Assembly (NCBI GenBank): GCA_035526665.1
Contig: DATLBY010000405.1
Span: forward strand, 1 to 5,444
From: DATLBY01 sp035526665
GTDB lineage: Bacteria; Acidobacteriota; Terriglobia; Bryobacterales; Bryobacteraceae
Direction: 5' to 3'
DNA length: 5,444 nt
Below the pieces are notes generated by a model. It ran no database searches. It was not told the origin of the DNA and was given only the letters and a program-made list of their open reading frames with translations. The translations under genes and the position numbers were made by a program. Positions 1-5,444 of this stretch are shown here, piece after piece (the first letter of the stretch is position 1; every line of letters begins with the position of its first letter).

Positions 1-1065
1 CACGATCCCCAGGGCGAATCGCAGGCTGGTGTACTCGGCGGTGAAGCCGATTAGGGGCGGTCCAATCAGAAACCCGGTGTATCCGGCGGTGGTTACCGCG
101 GCCACGCCGGCGCCCGGAGCCACGCCGTTTACATTGGCCCCAGCTCCGAAAACAATGGGAATGATGGTGGCGAAGCCGGCGCCGGCGCAGGCAAAGCCGA
201 GAAGCGCCGAGAACACATTTCCGAACGCCAGGGCCGCGGTCAGACCTGCGGCTGCCAGCAAAGCGCCGCCGCGCACCAGCCGTACGCGGCCCAGCCGTAC
301 CGTGAGCCAATCGCCCGCGAAGCGCCCCGCCGCCATCGTCGCGGAGAATACCGCATACCCTAGGGCCGCGGTGCCTGCGCCGGTTCCTAGCGAACTCTTC
401 AGATAAACGCCGGTCCAGTCGGCCATGGCGCCTTCGCCCAACAGGATGCAGAACCCCAGCGCGCCCAGCAGCCAGAGATTCCGCGGCAGGCGCAATGTCA
501 GGGAGCCTTCCGCTTCCGAGCTGCCCGGAGGAAGCCATGCCATTACCCCGCCGGCAATAGCTCCGCACACGGGCGCGGCGATGACAAAATGAGACTCCGG
601 AGAGTAGCCCGCGGCCGCGAACGCTCCTCCTATCGCGGAGCCCGCCATTCCGCCCGCGCTGAACAGTCCGTGAAAGGCCGACATGATGGGTCTTCGGTAC
701 AGTTTCTCCAGCGCGGCGGCCTCCACATTCATCGCGACGTCCATGGCCCCGGCGGCTGCGCCCAGCAGGAAGAGCGCCGCCGCCAGTTCGCCCGCGGAGG
801 TTGCCAGCGCAACTACGGGAAGCGACAAGCAAAATATCGCAGTCGTAAACATGACCACCGCACGGCTGCCGGCCTTATGGATCACTGCCCCGGTCAGAGG
901 CATCGCCACCAGCGCGCCCGCCGTAGCCGCCAGCAACAGCGTGCCCAGGGCTGCCGGGGAGAGGTGCAGCGCCGACTGGATAGCCGGGATGCGCGAAACC
1001 CACGAGGCGATGACTAACCCATGCACCAGAAAAATGACGGAGATGCTGAAACGCGCGCGCCTCAT
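1..1065 (-). CDS. MFS transporter, YbjJ-like, 3' end outside window
   Basis: Inner-membrane major facilitator superfamily transporter with unknown substrate. The frame is open from ATG at 1065 to the window edge, giving 355 residues and no stop. About eleven hydrophobic segments can be placed (roughly 8-24, 38-60, 68-88, 91-110, 131-153, 159-178, 195-215, 233-250, 264-282, 284-306, 318-342) and a twelfth begins near 347, so only a short C-terminus is missing; E. coli YbjJ is about 400 residues. Motifs recalled from YbjJ-type proteins are AMDVAMN (107-113), MSAFHGLFSAGG (128-139), GEGAMADWTGVYL (210-222), a basic AAGRFAGD loop (245-252) and GFLIGPPLIGF (331-341). The start ATG shares four bases (ATGA) with the rsmG stop and no Shine-Dalgarno is seen ahead of it, so translation is probably coupled to rsmG. 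MFS membership is secure; the YbjJ subfamily is likely; the substrate cannot be read from sequence. Confidence 0.93.
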   Translation of the reverse strand, partial: MRRARFSISVIFLVHGLVIASWVSRIPAIQSALHLSPAALGTLLLAATAGALVAMPLTGAVIHKAGSRAVVMFTTAIFCLSLPVVALATSAGELAAALFLLGAAAGAMDVAMNVEAAALEKLYRRPIMSAFHGLFSAGGMAGSAIGGAFAAAGYSPESHFVIAAPVCGAIAGGVMAWLPPGSSEAEGSLTLRLPRNLWLLGALGFCILLGEGAMADWTGVYLKSSLGTGAGTAALGYAVFSATMAAGRFAGDWLTVRLGRVRLVRGGALLAAAGLTAALAFGNVFSALLGFACAGAGFATIIPIVFGAGANVNGVAPGAGVAAVTTAGYTGFLIGPPLIGFTAEYTSLRFALGIV

Positions 1066-1706
1066 CGGGACATTTCGACAATCGTGCGGCTGCCCAGCGA
1101 ATCCGGCAGCTCATGGCGCGCCAGCACCCGCATTTTTACCTGCCGCCTTTTGGCCTCTTCCGCCGCTTCTGCAATCTCTGCCGCGGCATCTGGACCCTTG
1201 TAGAGAAGCACGCGCGCGCCGGTGGAGATGGCAGGGCCAAAAAGCTGTACCGCCCGGCTGAGCGGTGCCACCGCCCGCGCCGTGATCAGGTCGATTCCCT
1301 TTTGCTCGCGCAGCACCTCTTCCGCCCGCCTCGCCAGCGCACTGACGTTCGGCAGCGCCAGACTCTCAACTACTGTGGCCACAAAGCGCGACTTCTTTCC
1401 GATCGACTCGCACAGCGTGAACCGTGTGTCGGGAAGAACCAGCGCCAGCGGGATGCCCGGAAAGCCCGCGCCGGTACCGGCATCCAGGACGTGCTTCGCC
1501 TGGGAGAAGAGCCGCCACGGCGCGATCGAGTCCCACACATGTTTGATGGCGGCTTCGCGCGGGCTCACGATACGCGTGAGGTTAAAGAGGCGATTGGCTT
1601 CCACGATCATTGCCAGATGCGTCGCGCACCCCGCGATCACCGCATCGCGCCGCGGAAGATCGCTCGGGAGAATGTCCGCGAGTTCCCCTTCGAAAGTCAC
1701 ATCCAA
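1062..1706 (-). CDS. rsmG: 16S rRNA (guanine-N7)-methyltransferase RsmG (GidB)
   Basis: Cytoplasmic SAM-dependent enzyme that in E. coli makes m7G527 in the 530 loop of 16S rRNA; its loss gives low-level streptomycin resistance. The 214 residues match the family length (207 in E. coli). Visible in order: NLTRI (42-46), HVWDS (56-60), the SAM-binding glycine loop VLDAGTGAGFPGIPL (73-87), an acidic ribose-contact position in CESIGKKSRF (99-108; E100 where E. coli has Asp), ITARAVAPL (141-149), and an LLYKG strand near the C-terminal third. The first possible start is TTG at 1706, because a stop lies in frame just upstream at 1718-1716; GTG at 1700 is an alternative two codons later. Neither has a convincing Shine-Dalgarno (an AGG lies 12 bases before the TTG). 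The TTG is two bases after the response-regulator stop, suggesting reinitiation. In many bacteria rsmG sits beside mnmG or parAB; neither is seen here. Confidence 0.97.
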   Translation of the reverse strand: MDVTFEGELADILPSDLPRRDAVIAGCATHLAMIVEANRLFNLTRIVSPREAAIKHVWDSIAPWRLFSQAKHVLDAGTGAGFPGIPLALVLPDTRFTLCESIGKKSRFVATVVESLALPNVSALARRAEEVLREQKGIDLITARAVAPLSRAVQLFGPAISTGARVLLYKGPDAAAEIAEAAEEAKRRQVKMRVLARHELPDSLGSRTIVEMSR

Positions 1707-1708
1707 CG

Positions 1709-2176
1709 CTAACTTTTACCTGCTGCGTTGACGCGGTGGGACGACGGCAGGATCGCGGTGCCAAGCCAGAAATCCGCTGCCTGCTCCACAGTGTCGAAAT
1801 ACTCCGTAATGTTAAGCGGCTTGCGGATATAGCACGCAGCTCCTAACTCGTACGACTTTCGTACATCCTCGATCGAGGTTGACGTCGAGAGAACAATCAC
1901 CGGGATGATGCGCAGGGAATCGTCTGCCTTAACATGGGCCAGCACTTCGTGGCCGCTAATAATGGGGAGATTCAAGTCCAGGATAATGAGGTCCGGGCGT
2001 ACCGCTGCGTGGTGCTCACCGCGGCGAAAGAGATAGTTCAACGCCTCCAGGCCGTCGTTGGCGACGTGCAGCCGTTTGGGAATCTTGGAATCGCGGCACG
2101 CCTCCATCAGCAGACGGATGTCGGCTGGACTGTCTTCGATCAGCAAGAGGTGGAAGAAATGTTTTCGCAACTCCAA
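1709..2176 (-). CDS. Rcp1-like single-domain response regulator
   Basis: A 155-residue CheY-type receiver with no output domain, expected in the cytoplasm as a phosphoryl acceptor from a histidine kinase. The full active site is present: acidic pair E14-D15 in LLIEDSPAD, phospho-acceptor D67 in LIILDLNLP, the switch Ser/Thr at S97 in VIVLSTST, and K119 in CYIRKP. The extended tail after helix 5 (EQAADFWLGTAILP, about 130-143) is typical of the Rcp1 group, first known as partner of the cyanobacterial phytochrome Cph1 and common next to bacteriophytochrome or PAS-type kinases. No kinase is visible here, so within this window it is an orphan. There is no ATG before the receiver fold: the start is TTG at 2176, or TTG at 2170, which has a better-placed GAG seven bases upstream. 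It begins 13 bases after the small upstream gene and ends two bases before rsmG. How it acts (protein contact or phosphorelay) is unknown. Confidence 0.94.
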   Translation of the reverse strand: MELRKHFFHLLLIEDSPADIRLLMEACRDSKIPKRLHVANDGLEALNYLFRRGEHHAAVRPDLIILDLNLPIISGHEVLAHVKADDSLRIIPVIVLSTSTSIEDVRKSYELGAACYIRKPLNITEYFDTVEQAADFWLGTAILPSSHRVNAAGKS

Positions 2177-2189
2177 TCTCGATGATACG

Positions 2190-2423
2190 CTACCGTGTCG
2201 CGTTCGCGCTCTTCAGATGCACTGAGCGGTGTTGAGCAAGCTCGGCCTGAACCGCGTCTCGCGCCGCCGTGGCCCTTTCTAGCGCGCGCGTCAGCTTCTC
2301 CGTTTCCCCCGGCTTTGTCACGGGGCGATGCCCGACGTGTTGCAGTGTGGAAGCGCAATTCCGGTAATCCACCTCGGCCAACATCAACGCAGTTTCCAGA
2401 CGCGCGCATTCAGAGCACTGCAT
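2190..2423 (-). CDS. small CxxC / HxxxH protein, function unknown
   Basis: A 77-residue soluble protein without signal peptide or membrane segment. It opens with C3-S-E-C6 (CxxC), has a third cysteine at C23, a Pro/Gly-containing break around 31-39, then a charged, probably helical stretch rich in Ala, Glu and Arg (about 40-65) that ends in H65-xxx-H69. The opening CSECARL and the closing histidine pair resemble a group of short Acidobacteria hypothetical proteins recalled from memory; this was not searched. A CxxC plus HxxxH set could bind zinc and hold two helices together, but that is inference. ATG at 2423 was preferred because the protein then begins at the CxxC motif. Upstream in-frame ATG at 2441 and TTG at 2456 both fall in the hairpin and have no ribosome site. 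The start has only a weak GGTAAG nearby. The gene lies 52 bases after the VWFA-related gene and 13 bases before the response regulator, with the same strand and spacing as a shared operon. Confidence 0.68.
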   Translation of the reverse strand: MQCSECARLETALMLAEVDYRNCASTLQHVGHRPVTKPGETEKLTRALERATAARDAVQAELAQHRSVHLKSANATR

Positions 2424-2439
2424 TGCACAAAATCTTACC

Positions 2440-2457
2440 ATTGCAGGCCGCTGCAAT
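2440..2457 (-). other. intercistronic hairpin between VWFA-related gene and small gene
   Basis: A perfect inverted repeat: on the minus strand ATTGCAG, loop CGGC, CTGCAAT, so seven paired bases and a four-base loop. It lies 18 bases past the TGA of the VWFA-related gene and 16 bases before the chosen ATG of the small gene, inside the window's only non-coding gap (2424-2475). Only four T residues follow, and not directly after the stem, so it is a poor intrinsic terminator. It could mark a processing or mRNA-stability site between the two modules, slow initiation at the next gene, or be chance. Confidence 0.45.
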
Positions 2458-2475
2458 CCAGCGGGAAAAGTACTA

Positions 2476-4575
2476 TCAGGGAAGCAGCACTACCGACCCG
2501 CGGGGAAACGCAAATTTGCGGCCCACCTCGTCCACGATATTGATTTGGCAAGTGTACTGGCCGGGCGCCAGCTTCGCCAGCGGTACCTGAAACTGGATCG
2601 GAAGCGTAGGAGACTTGCGCAACTTTGCAGTCTGATCGAGCAGGACGGCCGGCGACTCGAACGCCTTCTTGCCGCCCAGGTAGAAACTCAGATTCGCGCT
2701 GACACTGGCAGTCTTGCTCTGTGGATCGGTGCCGGGATCGTAAACTTCCACGTACACCAGCAGGTTTTGGTCGCGCCGGAAAGCGTGCGTAATACTCGGC
2801 GCCAGGCGCTGCCCGTCCTGCACCAGTGGATCAGCCGACAGCAGCTTCTTGCTGGTTCCCGCAGTGCCGACCGCGCTTGCCAGAGGCTCGCGCTGGCTGC
2901 TCCAGACTACCGAGCTGAGACGCAGTGCATCGGTGGACTGGGTCAGATCGGGTACTGTGAACTTCGTTTCGAAGGTTCCCATCTTGCCCGTCTGGTTCTC
3001 GCGCGTGAGAAACTTCAACTTGTATTCGCCCGGAATCATGGTAAAGCCGGTAGTGTATTGGAAGCTTCGCTTCTTAGTTTGGGACGCCTCCGCTTCCTTC
3101 AATTTCACTTTGATGCCATCACGAAGGTTGCCCACCAGCTTGCCTGACTTGTCGCGGATCTGCGCGATGAAATCGAGCTCCGTAGTCTCATCCGCGCCCG
3201 CCTTCTTCAGGCTGATTTGCGACGCGGGGATCTTGACCGACACCGGAACGAAGTAGCTGTCTTTCGTAAGCCGGAAGTAGTTTACTTCGAGAGCGACGCG
3301 CAGGTCCGTAATCGGGTCGCCCAGCAGCAGCGCCTCTTGCAGTTGCCGCTCCTTGTCTGAATTGGTGAACTTCTCAAAGCGCTTGGCGGCGAAATAGCCG
3401 GACCGGTATTCGAGCTTCGCATTCAGGCTTGGGCCCACGCTCACCTTCACGCGCCGGAAATGGCCGTCCTGCGAGGGATTCGCGCTGTAGTAACCCACAA
3501 TGTAATAGCTGACCACGTCCAGCTGCGCCTGTTTGATTCCGAGCGCCAGATCGTTGCTGTCCAGGAATGCCTTCCCGCCGGTGTCCGCCGCGAGCGTATG
3601 CAAAGTCTCCTGCTGGTCGTTGAGCTTCTCCTTAAGTCCGCTCTGCGCCTTGCCGCTGAACACCCCCGTCCCGCGCTGCGAAGCCTGGCCCGCATCCCCC
3701 GCCGGAGCCATGGCGATTAGCCCGCGCGCATCAATCGGATAGAAGGATACATTTGCGCGGACGGCTGCGTTGACGGTTGCTTGCAGCTGGGACTGGTTCT
3801 CGGTTCCGGTCTTGCCTACGCCGCTGGAGAAATAGATAATCGCCTTCTTCTCGGGAAGAGGAGCGAGCATCTTGGCTGCGGTTTCGAGCGCGGTCAGCTT
3901 CTTATCTGTATTGAAGATGTTGAATTCCGCCTCGTCCGCGATAAACGCCGCACCGTTGTCTTCGCCATTCTCGGCATCGCCTACCTCGCCCTCCTGCGCG
4001 AGTTCGCTGGCCTGCCCGATCATGAATCCCTTGATTACGCCAATCAGCGTCTCGCGGTTATCCGTGAAATCCTGTTCGACGCGCAGGCGGCTTGCATTGG
4101 TCATGATGGCGACCAGGTCGGAGGCGGACATCTGCTGGTCGAGGAACTTCAGAGCGGCCTGCTGCGCGCGTAGCTGGTCGGGAATCGGCATGGACGAGAA
4201 GTCGAAGAGCAGCACCATCAGGCGCTTGTCCTGATAGCGAATCTGGCCGGTGGCCGCCGAACTGATGCCGGCTGGACGCACGCGAGCCGCATCGGGTTTG
4301 ACTGCATCCAGCTTGGTGGCCAGCGGCGCCGCGCCCGATTCGCCCAGCTTCTGGAATTCGAAGACCGCGATCTGCTGCGGCTTCCCGTCTTCCATCACCT
4401 GGAAATCCTCGCGCTTCAGATTCTCCATCGGCTTGCCCGATTTGTCCTTCGCTTCCACGTTGATGATCACCAGATTGCTGGCGCTGGTGAGCGTGAACGG
4501 CTTATCGGAGGACGGCTGCTGCTGGGCCGGCGCAAGTACGGATAGGACGAGCAGGAGACTGCAGGCGGATCTCAT
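2476..4575 (-). CDS. secreted acidobacterial VWFA-related protein
   Basis: An exported 699-residue protein with a von Willebrand factor A-type domain of the Acidobacteria-expanded class (TIGR03436-like). Residues 1-17 form a Sec signal peptide: R2, hydrophobic core LLLVLSVL, and an APA cleavage site before Gln18; there is no lipobox. Next comes a beta-rich segment with the family hallmark VKREDF-like NLKREDFQVMEDGKPQ (52-67), then the VWA fold: MVLLFDFSSMP (120-130) at the metal site, a DLVAIMT strand (153-159), an acidic stretch (about 191-218), KAIIYFSSGVGKTG (244-257), FYPIDARGL (278-286), YYIVGYYSA (357-365) and RSGYF (391-395). Residues about 425-699 look like two or three beta-sandwich modules that I cannot name. 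The metal site is D-F-S-S-M rather than DxSxS, so the last serine is absent. ATG at 4575 lies one base after the receptor stop (TAA-A-ATG), implying coupled translation. It probably acts in the periplasm or at the outer surface through protein contacts; the ligand is unknown. Confidence 0.94.
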   Translation of the reverse strand: MRSACSLLLVLSVLAPAQQQPSSDKPFTLTSASNLVIINVEAKDKSGKPMENLKREDFQVMEDGKPQQIAVFEFQKLGESGAAPLATKLDAVKPDAARVRPAGISSAATGQIRYQDKRLMVLLFDFSSMPIPDQLRAQQAALKFLDQQMSASDLVAIMTNASRLRVEQDFTDNRETLIGVIKGFMIGQASELAQEGEVGDAENGEDNGAAFIADEAEFNIFNTDKKLTALETAAKMLAPLPEKKAIIYFSSGVGKTGTENQSQLQATVNAAVRANVSFYPIDARGLIAMAPAGDAGQASQRGTGVFSGKAQSGLKEKLNDQQETLHTLAADTGGKAFLDSNDLALGIKQAQLDVVSYYIVGYYSANPSQDGHFRRVKVSVGPSLNAKLEYRSGYFAAKRFEKFTNSDKERQLQEALLLGDPITDLRVALEVNYFRLTKDSYFVPVSVKIPASQISLKKAGADETTELDFIAQIRDKSGKLVGNLRDGIKVKLKEAEASQTKKRSFQYTTGFTMIPGEYKLKFLTRENQTGKMGTFETKFTVPDLTQSTDALRLSSVVWSSQREPLASAVGTAGTSKKLLSADPLVQDGQRLAPSITHAFRRDQNLLVYVEVYDPGTDPQSKTASVSANLSFYLGGKKAFESPAVLLDQTAKLRKSPTLPIQFQVPLAKLAPGQYTCQINIVDEVGRKFAFPRGSVVLLP

Positions 4576-4576
4576 T

Positions 4577-5444
4577 TTAGAATCGAAACCTCAGGGTGCT
4601 GCTGATGGTGCGCATCTGGCCTGCGTTGGTGGCGATGCCGTAATTGTTCGCGTTCACTACGGTCCCTATGCCGGTGATATTCACATGGTTACTGAAATTG
4701 GTGGCCTCCACGCGGAACTCAAGGCGTCGGCGGTCGTCCCCCAGGCGGAAGGAGCGCATCAGGCCCATGTTCATGCTGAGGAAGCCCGGTCCGATGATGG
4801 TATTGCGGCCCGCAGTGCCAAAGTGTCCGGGAGTAGGAATGATGAACGCCAGCAGGTTGAAGTAGCCGGGGCCAGAGTTCTGTGGCAGCCCGGTGGCATC
4901 GGCGCGGCCGCTGCCGATTACGCCCGTGCCTCCGGAGTTCGATTGATTGCCGAGGACGCGCGCGGTGAAGGGAGTTCCGGAATGGGCATTGATGCTGCCT
5001 GTCAGGTTCCAGCCCTCCAGCAGTTTGTTCGGCCAGCCGTAGTCCGTATGCAGAATGCCGTTCTGTCCGAAAGGCGAGGCGATCATGAAATTTACGCTCA
5101 GTACCTGCCGCTGGTCGAAGCTGGAAAGCCCTCGCTCCAGACTCAGATCGCGATCGTTCTGCGCCACCGTGTTGCCGGCGCCGCCGAAGGTGGAGGCATT
5201 GTCAATCGACTTTGCGAACGTGTAGGTGGCGCCCGCCGACATCCCGCGCTGGAAACGCCGGATGACTCTCACGTGACCGGAATGAAAGATCGAATTGCCG
5301 TCTGAGGATTCATAGGTGAAGCCGACGGCGTTGCCGATCTGGCGCCGCTCTTCCGCCGTCAATGGCGAGCCGGGGGCGGCGCGATTCGGGGAACGCTCAA
5401 TATCCAGGCGCGTCCCCTTGGTCCCCAGGTAACCGGCTTCGAGC
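4577..5444 (-). CDS. TonB-dependent receptor, Oar-like, C-terminal part only
   Basis: C-terminal 288 residues of an outer-membrane beta-barrel of the Oar-like TonB-dependent class, usually around 1,000-1,200 residues with an N-terminal carboxypeptidase-regulatory-like domain and plug. The frame stays open to the right edge, so the 5' part is outside; the TTG at 5362 is an internal Leu codon. Family marks in the visible part: an EAGYLGTKGTRL strand at its start (2-13), YTFAKSIDNAS (74-84), ERGLSSFDQRQVLS (103-116), the PFG turn, a GWNLTGSINAHSGTPF strand pair, RVEATNFSNHVN near residue 244, and the closing alternation TLRFRF ending in Phe288, the typical signal for barrel insertion. Strands alternate polar and hydrophobic residues throughout. 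Such receptors import large or scarce substrates with TonB energy, or act as surface adhesion/export proteins; the substrate cannot be told. The stop is one base before the start of the VWFA-related gene, so the two are almost certainly co-transcribed. Confidence 0.93.
   Translation of the reverse strand, partial: LEAGYLGTKGTRLDIERSPNRAAPGSPLTAEERRQIGNAVGFTYESSDGNSIFHSGHVRVIRRFQRGMSAGATYTFAKSIDNASTFGGAGNTVAQNDRDLSLERGLSSFDQRQVLSVNFMIASPFGQNGILHTDYGWPNKLLEGWNLTGSINAHSGTPFTARVLGNQSNSGGTGVIGSGRADATGLPQNSGPGYFNLLAFIIPTPGHFGTAGRNTIIGPGFLSMNMGLMRSFRLGDDRRRLEFRVEATNFSNHVNITGIGTVVNANNYGIATNAGQMRTISSTLRFRF

Noticed and set aside
277..300. Short repeat AGCCGTAC occurring twice on the + strand
   Set aside because: It encodes the V-R-L-G-R-V-R-L stretch of a basic loop in the transporter; two copies of eight bases within a coding region need no other explanation.
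683..1261. Open frame of 192 codons on the + strand
   Set aside because: Antisense to the MFS transporter and the end of rsmG; composition is Ala/Ser/Pro-rich with no motif. Treated as a shadow of the real genes, as are the other + strand frames in the window.
2440..2457. Hairpin as an intrinsic terminator
   Set aside because: The stem has only seven pairs, three of them G-C, and no T-run follows it directly (GGTAAGATTTT), so it does not meet the usual pattern.
2432..2460. Possible minus-strand promoter TGGATT, 17 bases, TAAGAT ahead of the small gene
   Set aside because: The -35 box matches the consensus poorly and the -10 box only 4 of 6; the spacer overlaps the hairpin. It would give an almost leaderless ATG at 2423. 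Too weak to annotate without transcript data.
3918..4005. Acidic stretch in the VWFA-related protein (residues about 191-218) as an inserted or foreign segment
   Set aside because: I recall a similar acidic loop before the EFNIFNTD segment in related acidobacterial proteins, and the reading frame and codon use continue unchanged, so it looks like part of the family.
4250..5305. Open frame of 351 codons on the + strand
   Set aside because: It lies antisense across the start of the VWFA-related gene and the receptor barrel, both strongly recognisable; its translation has no family features and low-complexity composition. Long antisense frames are expected in G+C-rich coding DNA.

Overview
The window reads as a stretch of chromosome from an Acidobacteriota bacterium, most likely of the Solibacter/Bryobacter type. 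The best evidence is the pair at the right end: the C-terminal barrel of an Oar-like TonB-dependent receptor followed immediately by a secreted VWFA-related protein of the kind expanded in Acidobacteria. The G+C-rich base composition and the small CxxC protein fit this. The taxonomic call is from memory of these families and was not checked by a search.

All six genes lie on the minus strand, so transcription runs from high to low coordinates, and almost every base is coding. In order of transcription: (1) 5444-4577, receptor C-terminus, its 5' part outside the window; (2) 4575-2476, secreted VWFA-related protein, its ATG one base after the receptor stop; (3) 2475-2424, the only intergenic gap, holding a perfect 7-bp hairpin; (4) 2423-2190, a 77-residue protein with CxxC and HxxxH motifs; (5) 2176-1709, an Rcp1-like single-domain response regulator starting with TTG; (6) 1706-1062, rsmG (16S rRNA m7G methyltransferase), also starting with TTG, two bases after the regulator stop; (7) 1065-1, an MFS transporter of the YbjJ type that overlaps the rsmG stop by four bases and runs off the left edge inside its last membrane segment.

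Two modules can be seen. The receptor and VWFA-related protein form an envelope pair: an outer-membrane barrel and an exported, probably periplasmic, adhesion or protein-binding factor. The small protein, response regulator, rsmG and transporter form a tightly packed, probably translationally coupled set (gaps of 13, 2 and -4 bases). The hairpin gap is the natural boundary between the modules, but nothing shows that transcription stops there. The products of the second set share no obvious pathway, so co-expression may be simple packing.

No RNA gene, mobile element, CRISPR array, integrase or long repeat was seen. Most of the window is ordinary. The points most worth a second look are the small CxxC/HxxxH protein, the orphan response regulator coupled to rsmG through consecutive TTG starts, and the hairpin between the modules.
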